In this document: positions 45,342-57,854 of the stretch, in pieces | Layout of the letters: each line of letters begins with the position of its first letter | How positions within the stretch are numbered: the stretch's first letter is position 1 | Source: Margaritispora aquatica | Taxonomy: Eukaryota; Ascomycota; Leotiomycetes; Helotiales; Discinellaceae | Direction of reading: 5' to 3' | Length of the DNA: 64,000 bases | Assembly: GCA_007644065.1 (NCBI GenBank) | Contig: VJWN01000008.1 | Location: forward strand, 932,411 to 996,410 | Notes under the pieces: model-generated | What the model saw: only the letters and a program-made list of their open reading frames with translations | Databases searched by the model: none | Told to the model about the DNA's origin: nothing | Program-made: the position numbers and the translations under genes

Positions 45342-48300
45342 ATGGCTCTCGACCCGTCGAACGGCTATGTAGCCGCACGAAATCTGCAGGATCTCAATGA
45401 GAACTCGCTGCCCATATTCAATGTCGAGCGGGTGCAGCTTCAGTTTTCGATAGCTTCCGACTTTGTGGCCGCGCAAGTCGCAAACAACGTCTTGGTGCTA
45501 GCTCTTTCCAATGGCAGACTCCTGCGGATAGACTTGGATAATCCGGCAGATATTGATGGTATGGAAGGCGTTGTGCTTTCTGGGAGGCGTGGGCTGATTT
45601 GTTGCTAGATATTGATTTGCCAAAGAAGACCTCTGAGATTGGTGTCATACGGCGTATGTTTCTAGACCCAACTGCGTCTCATTTGATAATATGTACGACA
45701 CTGGGAGAGAACTACTATCTTCACACACAATCACGGCAACCGAGACCGCTGTCACGACTGCGTGGGGTATCGATAGAAGCTGTTGCATGGAATCCTGCTC
45801 TGCCAACCACGTCAACAAGAGAGATCCTTGTGGGAGCAGCTGATGGCAATATTTACGAGGCATACATTGAGACATCCACGGAGTTCTATAGAAAAGAAGA
45901 CAAGTATCTGAAGCTGTTACAGAAGCTTCCAGATGGACCAATTACTGGGTTATGGGTGGATTCAGTGGCAGATGCTCGCAAACCGGACCTTCGAAGAGTT
46001 GTAATCACAACACCAAGCAGGTTATTACATATCGTGGGGAAGATTGGCAGGGCAGGAAGTGATGGTGGAACCTCGATTTTCTCAAAGCTCTTTGAGACGG
46101 AAGTGCCAACTGTGAAGGAGATCTCGAGAGTGTCGACAACAGCACCGTCGACATTAGTCGTCTCTCCAGATGCACCAGACTCCAATTCTATGGATAGCTT
46201 GATGCCAGACCGAATATTTGCTTGGCTCTCTTCCCAAGGTGTATTTTATGGCCGACTTCTCACCACTCCTGCATCAAGCGAGCTTGGGCCTAAGCTTCTG
46301 GGTGAAGCAAAATTGCTGCCTAAATCACAACTACCAGCTTCAGAAGCAGTCTCTAGTAGGAGTAGATCTGTACAGGGTGATGTCGAATCAATTGCTCTTA
46401 CTCAATGGCACATTGTTCATTTGGTTGGAGGCCGCGTCATTGTGGTAAATCGACTAGACGACCGTGTTGTTTATGACCAAGTTGTTCTGGATCCAGGCCA
46501 GCAAGGACTTGGGCTTTATGCCGATCAACAAAAGAACACATTTTGGCTCTTTACTACTCAGGAAATTTATGAGATTGTGGTAACAGACGAGGACAGAGAC
46601 GTATGGAAAGTGATGTTGAAAACAGAGCATTTCGATGCTGCCTTGAGATATGCTCGAGGGCCAGCACAGAAAGATGCAGTAGCCACAGCATCAGGAGATT
46701 ATCTTGTTAGCAAAGGCTCCTTTGTGGAGGCTGCAGGAGTGTATGGAAAGAGTAGCAAACCATTCGAACAAGTTGCCTTGGTGTTTGTTGATAATGAGCA
46801 GCAAGATGCCTTGCGAAAATACTTACTCACCAAGATCGCAACCTATAAGAAGTCACAAATAATGCAACGGATAATGATTGCCAGCTGGCTGGTGGAAATA
46901 TTCATGTCCAAGCTCAATTCTCTTGATGATACACTCGTCACTAAAGCCGAACTCTCGGAAACTCTAAACCCAGAACAAACTCGAGACCAGCTGGAAACGA
47001 TACGCAGCGAATTCCAAGAATTTGCAAAGAAGTACAAATCAGACTTGGACAAGAAGACGACATATGACATCATTAGCAGTCATGGCAGAGAAGAGGAATT
47101 GCTCTTCTATGCAAGCACTGTCAATGACTACAACTATGTTCTCGGTTACTGGATGCAACGAGAGAGGTGGAAGGAAGTCCTTGACGTTCTCAAGAAGCAA
47201 GTTGAGCCTGAAGTCTTTTACCGGTATAGCAGTGGTCTCATCACGCACGTTGCGACAGAGCTTGTCGAGATACTGCTACGGCATCCGGATCTCAAACCTC
47301 GAAATTTGATACCAGCTCTGCTTACCTACGACCGCAACTTTCAAGGCCCAATATCTCAAAATCAAGCAGTACGATATCTCCTACATGTCATCAACAACCT
47401 CAACTCAACAGATGCTGCTGTTCATAACACTCTAATATCTATCTACGCTGCACATCCTTCGAAAGATGAATCTGCCCTCCTCGCTTACCTTGAGACCCAA
47501 GGTGATGAACCTAGTTTCGACTCAGACTTTGCCCTCCGCCTCTGTATCGAGCACGCCCGTGTTCAATCATGCGTACACATCTATAGCACCATGGGACAAT
47601 ATCTTCAAGCAGTAGAACTTGCTCTCCAGCACTCCGAAATCGATCTCGCTTCCATTGTAGCCGACCGACCTGTTTCCAACCCGGCTCTCAGGAAGAAACT
47701 TTGGCTAGCAGTTGCCAAGAAGGTCATCTCGCAGTCCAATGGCATCAAGACAGCCATCGAATTTCTGAAGCGCTGTGACTTACTGAAAATTGAAGATCTA
47801 ATTCCCTTCTTCCCCGACTTTGTCGTGATTGACGATTTCAAAGAAGAGATCTGCTCTGCCTTGGAGGACTACAGTCGAAACATTGATGCCCTGAAAAAGG
47901 AAATGGACGAATCATCCCAGACGGCAACCAATATCAAAATCGACATCACAGCTCTCGATCACAGGTATGCGATTGTTGAGCCAGGCGAGAAATGCTATGT
48001 GTGCGGCCTTCCGCTGTTGAGCAGGCAGTTCTTCGTGTTTCCATGTCAGCATGCATTTCACTCGGATTGCTTGGGCAGGAAAGTCATGGAGCAGGCGGGC
48101 GTGGGGAAGAGTAAGCGGATCCGCGAGTTGCAGGGCATGATTAGCAAGGGTTTGCTTGGTGGAGTAGGCGATGTGAAGAGGGAGAGGGCGGTGGCGGAGT
48201 TGGATGGCCTGGTTGCTGGTGCTTGGTTAGTGATTTTCTTCTTCCTTTCGTTACAGCCTTTCTTCATATCTTTCTATTTTTGTGGCCCTGTGCACGTTTC

Positions 48301-48488
48301 TTTTTCGAAAGGGGTGAGAAGGATGACGATATTTCCGATATTGGTTACCGAGGAGGCGGTAATAGGCAAAAAGAAGGAAAGTGCAATGCTAACACGGAAA
48401 TAGTATACTGTGCAGCGACTATGCCATCAAGCGCATTGATGAGCCGTTTGTGCTAGCTTCGGATGATAAAAATGAATGGGCATTGTGA
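45342..48488 (+). CDS. VPS18: Vacuolar protein sorting-associated protein 18 (Pep3)
   Basis: Exons 45342-45558, 45609-48225 and 48404-48488 join (phases 1 and 2) to 972 residues. Vps18 is a core subunit of the HOPS and CORVET tethers that drive endosome and vacuole fusion. The N-terminal half is the Pep3-type β-propeller (NVERVQLQFSIASDF, RLLRIDLDNP, LIICTTLGENYYLH, ILVGAADGNIYEAY); the middle is a clathrin-heavy-chain-like α-solenoid (about 560-860); the C-terminus is an incomplete RING: CYVCGLPL, CQHAFHSDC and, from the last exon, CILCSDYAIKRIDEPFV. The final exon is needed to complete the RING. The 178-nt last intron is unusual in being open in frame for its whole length. Confidence 0.96.
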
Positions 48489-48954
48489 ATTGTTTTGTCG
48501 GGGTTGAAGGCGAGAGCGGGAAAGTAGATTGTGGATAGTAGGGTGAGATGAGGTGAGGTGAGGCGTAGTAGCATAAGTAAATAGTAATGGATAAATGGTC
48601 GGAGAGACTAGATTGTCTGTGTGCTTGTAGATACCACGACTAGATCAGACGAGAACGAAGCGAGTTTCCTCTCGCGTACCTGCATAAAGTAGCTCCCTCA
48701 ATACCATGCCTTGTCATGCTCAACTAGACCCTTCGTATCAAGCTCGCAATTTTGAACGTTTGAACGTGAAATTCAGAAGAATTCAGTGGGTGAACTGACC
48801 ATACTTTGTGTTGTGTTTTGTCAGATGTACCTACCCTTTTTGGGCTATACATGTCGTCGGTTCAGAGTGGCAATGACCTCAGGTTATGTATGCTTTTCTA
48901 CCTATTAATCAATTGATAACTTAGCCTATCTACAGTGTCGTATCCCATTTTAGT

Positions 48955-48983
48955 CTACCTACCTACCTACCTACCTACCTACC
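48955..48983. repeat. (CTAC)7 tetranucleotide repeat
   Basis: Perfect CTAC/TACC run; the same motif class clusters at 41161-41340. Confidence 0.95.
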
Positions 48984-49455
48984 CAACTAACGCTTTGTCT
49001 TTTTTGGGGGGGAAATTGTGCACCCCAAATTTCGAAGCTCCTCGTTTGTTTTCCTTACCCGAGTACGTCGGTACCAAGTACATTTTACGTTGATTCAGCA
49101 TCCTCACATGCGTGCTTCAGCAGACAGGTAAATCTAGGGCAGGAAGCGAGAGGGATCCTTCGGCGGAGAACGTAGAACGTAAGATTACAACGTAGATCAA
49201 AAGAGTGCTGTTTGCCTTTATGCCTATGCCTATACCTATGTATATACACCAGTGTAAACTCACACTTGAATTTGGTTTTTTTTGGGGGGGGGGGGGCTCT
49301 CTCTCCCTCTCTCTCTTATCACGCTTAATTGTTAGAGTCGAGTCAAATCGAATCTCGAATCTCGAATATACCTATTTCAAAATTTACAACAAACGAACAT
49401 CACAAATTCCAATCAAAGTCAACAAAGTCAACAAACTTCGAACGAATAACCATAA

Positions 49456-49497
49456 GTCAGGTCAGGCAGGTCAGGCAGGTCAGGTCAGGTCAGGTCA
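49456..49497. repeat. GGTCA pentanucleotide array
   Basis: Eight GTCAG/GGCAG-type units in a row, mixed GGTCA and GGCA. Confidence 0.9.
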
Positions 49498-49715
49498 AAA
49501 GAGTGAGTGATCAGTGATTCCAATCAACCCTTCCTTCCTTTATCTCTTTCTTTCTTTACTCTATCTCCTCTATCTCAAGCTGGGTATTTGGTATCAGTAT
49601 TAGGGACTGGATTCTCGCATCACAGCACAGCACAGGACGGCATAGTGTGGTATATCACTATCACTATCATTATTCACTACTATCTAATCCTTTCCTCGTC
49701 CCTTCTTGTCTATCC

Positions 49716-49718
<3 letters not shown>

Positions 49719-49760
<42 letters not shown>
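49719..49760. repeat. (GA)21 microsatellite
   Basis: Perfect GA run of 42 bases. Confidence 0.97.
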
Positions 49761-49763
<3 letters not shown>

Positions 49764-50131
49764 TGCAGATCGACCCCCTTCAGCTCGGTTTGTTTCGTTG
49801 ATTTTATTTAATCCCTTGGTTGGTTGGTGATTGACGGATATCAATAACACCACCCACATACAAGAGGCAGGTAACATCTGTGTAACACCTATCTTCGATA
49901 TTTACTGGAATGTTTGTTGTCATTTTTTTCCTTCTCCATCTCGGCTAATGTTTACCAATATTTCAACTGGAATGTAGAGGACATGTTCAATGTTCATCAT
50001 ATTATTATTTTCAGTAACCGCGATATTCTTTCTCGTGATGCCAATATGGTAACGCCATACACCATTCCTTCCCACCCAACGCCTTGGTCAATATTCCCAA
50101 CCCCATCGCATCTATTCTAACCTTGGGCATC

Positions 50132-51309
50132 TCAAGAAAATTTCACCAACGCCGACTCACTCTCAGTCAATATCCACAATAACCTGTAGAATCCATATGC
50201 GCCTGAACACAATAACACATAATACACCACCGTCCACCATACACTCGGCTCTGGTGCACCCTTCACAAAGTCATGATTCACGCCCACTCTATCTTCATAC
50301 CTCTTGGCCTCAAATACATCCTCCTCACTTCTTTCCAATTTCCCCCAAAACCGCGGGAAGCCCTGCCAATTGCAAAAGGTATGCACCACCGTACACGCCA
50401 ACATACTTCCCGTTCGTAGGTACACAAACGTAGCGAAGCCACCGAAGAGGGTTGTGTATGTGAATTGTAGAGCAGACCGTAGAATGGCAGCAATGACAGG
50501 TACATGTGGGTTGGTGATGCGGAATTCGTAGAAGTGGTGGACATGGGCGAGACCGAAGATGATGGGAGTGAGGAAGATAGTGGTTGTGTGTGAGGCTTGA
50601 GAGAGGAGGAGGAAAGGGACAGAGCAGGAGCGGAAGAGAAATTCTTCTGTTATTGGACCCTGGGCATTGTTAGCCATGGTGGGGTAGAGGGGTAAGAGAT
50701 GGAGATGAGACATACGGCTATGAAGTTACGATAACCTATCCAACCACTTATTGTTTGATGGAGTCCTCTAAGCCGTATCCAATCCTTCCATTGTCCATCA
50801 AAGATGCCGGACTCGAACAGTGGTCCTTGGAAGAGGATTGCTGTCAGAGCCAAGGCCTTGCATGTCTCTACGATGCCAATGGGGAATAGGCCCATTTTAT
50901 GGAGGGTCTTGAGCGGACTGCCATGTTCAACTGAGGTCAAGGAGACAAAGGTGATGATGGCACAGATGGTGCAGGATATGGTTACGGAGCGTATACGGTT
51001 CTTGATCACAGATGGAGCATCTCGCGAAAGGGTTGGGGATGGGCGGGTCGACGGAGAGAGATAGAAGGGCACGACATAGATGAGTGTGTAGAGTACGAGG
51101 ACTGCTATCGCGGTGGTGGTGGTGATCTGAGGGATCTCGGGCTCTGTTGCACGCATGTAGGTTAGTATGTAGTTTGGAGTATATGGAAGAATCGACAGGT
51201 AGAGGGTTGGCAGATGAGATATGCAATGCAATGACAACAAGACAAAAAGGTACTGACCCTTCTCACCCCAAATGGACCTGAGACGCGCGACCAGGCCTGT
51301 GGGAGACAT
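50132..51309 (-). CDS. RCE1: CAAX prenyl protease 2 (Rce1)
   Basis: Exons 51309-51258, 51143-50716 and 50659-50132 join (phases 1 and 0) to 335 residues. Rce1 is an ER membrane glutamate-type endoprotease that removes the last three residues of prenylated CAAX proteins such as Ras and a-factor. Catalytic motifs of the CPBP family: GPITEEFLFRS with Glu165-Glu166 and Arg170, FGLAHVHHF with His199, and HTFCNWQGFPRFWG with His253 and Asn257. Several membrane segments are evident (AIAVLVLYTLIYVVPFYL, SVTISCTICAIITFVSL, WWTVVYYVLLCSGAYGFY). Intron 1 (114 nt, branch CTAAC, acceptor CAACAG) is open and a multiple of three, so retention would insert 38 residues without breaking the frame. Confidence 0.94.
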
Positions 51310-51833
51310 GGTGGGTGGTTGCTGGTTGCTGGTAAGGTCGAGCCAAGATGCATGCAGTTGATTGTGTTTGTAACGAATAAATTTAGGTAAATTTTTGGAA
51401 CAGGTTGTCAAATCAAGCGCCTGTAGTGGGGAAATGGGAATGGGAATAGGAATCAAAAAAGAAAACGCTTGGAAGATGTTAATTGTTTGATGTTACGGCG
51501 GCTTCATCTGATCGTCTGGATGCGATTCGTCCTGGAGGCTCGGATGTTCAGTGGCATTGTTCAGGTTGAGGTGCAAGGGCGCATCGCATTGTCCTGTTCA
51601 TCCGAAGTTGGGAGTTTGGGGATTTTCGATCTTGGAAGCTTGGAAGCTTGGAAGCTAGGGGATGTAGATTTATTTGCTTGTTGATGGCGGTGACGGTGAC
51701 ACAGACAGTGATGGTGATGGTGACAGCATCAAAGCAAAGAGGGCGAACGAACAGACAGAACACACCCAACACAACACCGAACAGACACAGACGCGGCGAT
51801 CTTTGGCGGGATGGATCCGATCCCGAGCTAAAC

Positions 51834-51885
51834 CAAGCCAAGCCAAAGCCAAAGCCAAAGCCAAACTAAACCAAGCCAAGGTCCA
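51834..51885. repeat. CCAAAG/CCAAG tandem tract
   Basis: About nine imperfect units of 5-6 bases (AAGCC, AAAGCC). Confidence 0.85.
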
Positions 51886-54629
51886 GGTACAAAGCAGCAA
51901 AGCAAAGGCCATTTTAAGCGCAGTGCATAAAGATGCACAATGTTAATGTTAAGGGTAGTGAGAGACGCCGACTTTCCGTTTTCGATATTTTCATATTTCC
52001 ATTTCCAGTGCAGTCCATTCATCTATTGATTGTGTTCAGGTCACACATCTTCAAGCTCTCTTCAGCCTCAATTCAATTCAATTTGAGAGTAGATTTATTC
52101 CATTCCTAAGATAGAATTCCCGGGATTCCCCAACATTCCTTCGGAAAAGTAAAAGCCTACTCTACTCTGCTCAACTCGTATCTTACAGCTGACGATTCTC
52201 TCCCTCCTTTCTTCTGCATACCCAAGATTAAACAACGACAACAACTGCAACATCATCAGAATCATGTGTGCACTGCAAACTGCGACTGCGTCTGCATGTG
52301 CATGTACATGTGCATCTGTCTCTGCGTGTTCCATCTTGCATCAGTTCTCGTGCAGTATATAAAATTAAAAGCTGCATAGGGAAAACTCGGAAAAGTCCCA
52401 TTTGGGACATTTGACATTTGTTGGCGCCCTGGACAGTGGGTAGGCGGGACATTGAAGTTACTCTCCCTTGTCTTTTTTTTTTCCAGGCCGAGTTAAAGTT
52501 TCAAACGGTGTGCTAAAGTAGTTGGGTCGTGTACGTAGTGTAGTGTCCTGTATGATTTGAGTGCTTGCATCGACCAGTGCGTGTCTTTGAGTCTTTTGGA
52601 CTCGTGGATGAGTATCATTTTGATCAGGAGCTAGGTACCTTAATCAACCTCATGTATGGAGGTTGGTACATGTAAATGACCTGTACCTATGTATGTATGC
52701 ACCTAGATGTTTGAGTATCATATCATCAGGACGGAGTGGAGGTACTGTACAGTATCTTATGATTTGATATTCGGATACCGGAAGCGTCTAATTCGAGAAG
52801 TCTGTCGCGAACTTGACGCGTGAAAGAAGAAAGTTTCCCATGTTCTCTCTCTCTCTCCCTGTCATCTCTTGTTACCTACCTCCCTCTTGTCACCTCTTTT
52901 CGGTCATTTTCCAGTCAGCAAACCAATCAATGGCAATGATTTTGATACGAAAAGGCGGAAATTGCAAGGTGCAAGGTGTGCAAGGTAAACAAGGGATAAA
53001 CATGGAATAACATGGGATAAACAAGGGTAAACATCGCTTACACCGCCCAACTCCACTGTATAACCCACTTTCGAACTCGATCTGATATCCACTTCGCTGC
53101 CAGCCACTCGACATGGAACAGTTCAAATCCTGACCTTGGACCTCCCTCCCTCCCCCCCTGAGAAAGAACAAAATATGGGTAAAGGCAGGGAAGGAAGGAG
53201 GGAAGGGAAGGGAAGGGGAGGGGAGGGGTAGGTAATTGATGGGATGAAAATAAACATGGGATGGAATATCAAAAATACAATACAATATAATCCTTCTATT
53301 CAAAGTCAAAATGGAGGCGAAAGTCGCAAGACGAAAAGAAAAAAGGAAAACCCACCAAAACCACCCAAACCCCCCAAACCACCAAGGGATGATCAATAAT
53401 AGGTACCGAGATACGAGAGAATCGCCAATCGTACCTCAATCGATAATCGATAGATGATAGCGATTATGGCTTGACTTCTTGTTCTTGACTGATGTGGTGA
53501 GTGGTGAGAGGTGAAATCATATCAAACTCAAAAATCCACGTCGACCATATAATGTGATATTGTGATACCTAGTCCAGTAGTAGTCGCGTGTCAGCAGCCA
53601 ACAGAGAAGAAGAAGACGCGTCAAAATCGTCCAAGTCGGTTAGGTTAAGTAAGGTATGTAGGGGAGGGTACATACGTTTACATTGTATTCCTCCACTTTC
53701 CAGCCTCCACCAGCCTCCCATCATCCTCCCCCATCATCAAGCGCTTGGTTTGGCGTTTCTCTCCTTGAACTTTGTCCCCCCCCCCAATGGTCCCTGGTTC
53801 GAAATGCCTGTTGTCATCGAATCGTTCGGCGGGAGGCAATGGGATGCTGCAGAAAAAAGGCTGCAGCTGCATCATGCTAAGTCCATATTTGGCTACGTGC
53901 CAAAGCTGAAAAATATCAACCGAGACATACGCAGACTAAGCAGACCAACGGTGAGAAACTAACTGACTCTCTAGCCAGAGTGAGCACAACATTCACCCCC
54001 TGAAGGCGACAGCTCGCAGCTAGCAGCAAAATAATAACTGGAAAATCCAATCAGTAGAATCAGGTGGGCTGGTAAGTCTGGTGAGTCTGGTGAGTCTGGT
54101 AAATCTGGTACATCTGGCTGGATTACTGGCTAGGGATGGAATAGCTCCAAGCACACACCTGAGCACCGAGAGCAGACCCAAGGTTTCTTTGCAAGCCTCC
54201 TCGAACACCCCTCCCTCTACCTCCCCTCCAGGTTCCAACAGATGGACGATTGATCTCCATTCCGAAAAGAAAGTATTTCTTGATTTGCCTTGATAACAAG
54301 CTTGACAAGCCTGTACGGAGTACACTTACATGTCTGGTACCGATACGCCTGCAAGTCTCAAGACTAAATCAGCTCGTCCTCTCCTCCTCCTTCTCAACTT
54401 CTGGACCTTCTTCTAATTCTTCTCTTCCCTTAACAATTTTCTAAAATCTTCTTTGCTGGCTGATCTCCAACTTCATTTCTCGACAATCATTAATCGCCTG
54501 TTATTTTCCGTTATAACGTCCAACCCTGTGTATTTGGAAGATCCTCTGCCAGCGCACTTATTACTGAACCACCACGACGGAGATCATTAATTCCACTTGG
54601 ACCACCTCCAGTACTTGAGAAGAACGATT

Positions 54630-54655
54630 CCCACGCCCACGCCCACGCCCACGCC
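54630..54655. repeat. (CCCACG)4 tandem repeat
   Basis: Four perfect hexanucleotide units upstream of the serine-rich gene. Confidence 0.93.
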
Positions 54656-54848
54656 CTTTCCTGGAGCATTCCCATTTCTTTCTAACGACTCTTTTACGGC
54701 TGTGGTATACGAACTTGGGGACAACGACGACGACGACGACGATTCGAACGCTTCACTTGGTATTGGGTCACGACATGGCTAGGATATGATCATTGGCATT
54801 GGAAAGTTTATGTATGTGTAAGAAAGGGAGTGCCTGGCAGTCAACAGC

Positions 54849-57800
54849 ATGTCAGAATATCATCCCCCAACAAGGAGACCATTGCATGAGAGGACTCATT
54901 CCCAGAGCAATACGCAAGCATCACAGGCGCACTCGCAGTCGCAATCGCAAACCTCCTCGACTATCCGTCTTATCCCCAAGACTCCTCCTCGATTGTTAGG
55001 TTCTGGTGTTCCTCGGGATGACATCTATTCGCGGACTCCTTTACCGACACTGCCAAGTCACTTTCTGACAGCTGCTGGAGGAGGGAATGGGTATGGAAAT
55101 GCGACTGGATTTGGTGGTGGTGGTGGTGGCGGAAGTGGTGGTGTTGGTTTTGGCAGGGGAAAAGTCTCAGCCCTCTCTCCTGTCTCAGACGACGAGTTTC
55201 AACGTGCCACCAAAGCGCAACTCTCGCCCGGTTCAGTGGCATCTATTGGCTCTCCCATCTCCACCACGCACCATGCATCTGATTTGGGATCTTTGACAAG
55301 CACCTTGGGAACCTCGGGGACTTCTGCAACAGGTTCTCCCATCTCCAAGCCGAAACTGCCTGCGAAAAAGCGCCTTCATATCCACAAGGATAACAAGACC
55401 TTCTCTCTTTTGAAGGATGAACCCGTCTCGCCCATCTCCTCCCAAGAATACACAGATGAGGGAGCTGCTCTGTCGCCGCTCTCTTCCAGGTCTCCTTCAT
55501 TGTCATCTTTATTACTTGCGCAGCAGAAATCGTCTGATTCGTTGTTCGCCCAGTCCAGTCATGCAGAACACAGGTCTAATTCCATAGGTTCATGCGTCCC
55601 GTCTTTCCCTGCAACCTCATCATCACACATTCCCTCACCCGTACCTGCAACTCCAGCTCCTATAAAAAAAGACCAACCAATATCTGCAGATCCTATCAAT
55701 CACTCGCCGTGGAACTACTCACTCGTTGGTGGTCTTCGCAAAGTTCCCAAAACCCCAGATCACAAGGGGAAGTCTGTCATTACTGAAGATACTGAAGATA
55801 TTGAAATTATCGAAACACGTCCTCCTTCTCCATCACTTCCAGAGTTTGAGAGCAAGAGAGAGCGTTCAGACGGTCCCCCGCAGACATCAACGTCGCATAA
55901 TCTTGTCACGAAACCATCCTTCCAGTCCACCGGAACCGCCCAATCCGCGGAGACTGCCACGACAACCTCAGAGAACACCAACTACAAGGTCTACGGTGAC
56001 ACATCTGCTTCAAACTCTGACGGCGCCTTGGTGCGATCCTATTCAGGCACCTCGAATTACGAGATCCTCGAGAAATCCTCTTCTGGTGGCTCCAACTACG
56101 AGATCTTGGGAAGTCCCTCACCATCTGGATCCGTGATTTACAGACCACATACTGCACCTTCTGAAAGTGAAACTGAGCTTTACGAGAACGAGGAGTTCTA
56201 CGGGAACAGTTCAGCCCTTACTTCTCCGGAATTTGCTCAACCAGCAACAAAGTATTCACACGAGTCGTTGGTTATCCCTCCTTTACAACCACGACCCAGA
56301 CGACCCAACGACGGCTTTGGATACTACAAGTCAAGATCTCGAGAAACACTCAGGAGTGGCTCACTCACCTCGATCTCTACCATCCTCAGTCAACAAGAAG
56401 CCTACAAGGCAATTGTAGCAAGTGGGAGTCTCATTCAGCTTCCCATCCTCGCGAACAAAGTACTCAAGAAACAGACGGAGCCAAGTTCATGGGCGCAACC
56501 ATACGGACCAACAATCCTCGCCCCACCACGATCCCACATGAACGAGCATCCTCACGTATGGAGTTCACAGCTGTCCACTGTGCTCTCGGAATCCGACGGC
56601 GGAACCGATCGCGGCTCAGGCTCATGGTCCGAGAACAATGGCAGGCGGAGCAGTGGCTTTCCCAGCACGCCGAGCCGGCACAGCCGGCAGATGCTGAGTA
56701 TTAGCTCGTCTCTGGCAGCAGAAGAGGCGGCGATGGCGCGGTCGAGGAGCGAGACGATGTCTCTCGAGCCTCCCGCGGCCGCCTTTGCACGAAATGGTCG
56801 CCACCACAGTCAGTCCTCGATACGCTACATCGGTGATCAGGACGAGTACGGGGATGGAATCACGGATATGCAGGATTTGAGGACGAGGCCTTCCCGGACG
56901 AGACTCAATTCATACAGCGTCTCGACATCGGATAATACAGGACGTACAAGCACAATGCGCTCAACCGCAAGTTCCAGAGCCAATAGCTTGCTTGCAGCAT
57001 CAATACCCACTTGGGCTCGCCTCTACTATGGATCTGGCGAACGGCGAGGTTTGGTACCACCTGGAAGCTCGATTATGGAGTCCACAGATAGTCGCTCCAA
57101 TTCTTTCCGAAGTGGTTCTCCCAATACGGATGGTTTCCCCATGAATATCTATTCTCCTCGACGACGACCTCGCGAGGGATTGGCAGCACAAGGCCATGGA
57201 GGACGTGACTCAATGGAAATCACGCCCGTACAGGAGCGTGATAGCCAGGGCCGTATAATCCAAGGACGCCGGCCTATGAGGACGTGGAGTATGTCGAGCA
57301 TGTGGTCGCCTCACTTGAGGCACGACCGAAGAGCGATGAATCGTAGTGCGTGGGTGCCGCCCTCAGTGACATGGAGTTCTGAGGGTGGTGCTTTTGGAAG
57401 GAGGAATATCCAGGTCGTAATGTTTATTGTTGGATTTATATTTCCTTTTGGTATGTCTCCCCCTCGTTTCTCCTTTCTTTTCCACTGGCGCAGAATTGCG
57501 ATTGGGTTGATGAAGTGAGACATGGCTGACGTTTGTTACAGCCTGGATGGTAGCGGCTTTCTTACCGCTTCCTCCTAATCCAATGAGGGAGATGCGTGAA
57601 CGAGACTCGAGCACCAGTAATCTCGACAGTTCGAATCTGAATGTTAATGAATTTGCCCGTCATGTGAGGCCGATGGACGAGGCACGATATGAGAGTGCCA
57701 GGTGGTGGAGGCAATTAAATCGTATCATGTCATTTCTGGGACTTTTGATCGTTGGTACTATTGTATGTTTCACGTCCCTTTATCATAATTCTAATTCATG

Positions 57801-57854
57801 GACTAACAACAACAGATCACGCTTGTGGCAGTAGGCCTCAAGCAGCGCTGGTGA
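54849..57854 (+). CDS. Large serine-rich protein with C-terminal membrane hairpin
   Basis: Exons 54849-57450, 57542-57762 and 57816-57854 join (phases 1 and 0) to 953 residues. The first about 850 residues are Ser/Thr/Pro-rich and disordered, with a Gly run (TGFGGGGGGGSGG, about 88-100), a repeated SNYEILE/SNYEILG element and many SP/TP sites. The C-terminus has two membrane segments: VVMFIVGFIFPF-AWMVAAFLPL, split by intron 1, and FLGLLIVGTIITLVAVGL, split by intron 2, with a charged linker of about 50 residues (ARHVRPMDEARYESARWWRQ) between them. I do not know a named homologue; the plan matches a Pezizomycotina-specific serine-rich tail-anchored family. The cytosolic region with many phosphorylatable sites suggests a regulated membrane scaffold, which is inference. 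Confidence 0.85.

Larger units (their letters stand above)
48489..50131. other. 1.6-kb convergent intergenic region rich in microsatellites
   Basis: Between the stops of VPS18 (+) and RCE1 (-). Holds TACC, GGTCA and GA arrays, a 13-base G run (49284-49296) next to a CT run, and CGAATCT repeats near 49350. Small open frames only. Confidence 0.55.
51310..54848. other. 3.5-kb divergent intergenic region, many short tandem repeats
   Basis: Upstream of both RCE1 (-) and the serine-rich gene (+). Contains AAGCTTGG units (51627-51656), GATGGTGACG units (51685-51725), CCAAG/CCAAAG units (51834-51885), a poly-purine GGGAA tract (53185-53230), GGTGAGTCT units (54078-54115) and CCCACG units (54630-54655). 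The last few hundred bases are probably a long leader of the serine-rich gene. No coding gene supported. Confidence 0.5.

Noticed and set aside
49719..49810. Long Arg-Glu repeat ORF over the GA tract
   Set aside because: It is the translation of a (GA)21 microsatellite, not a protein.
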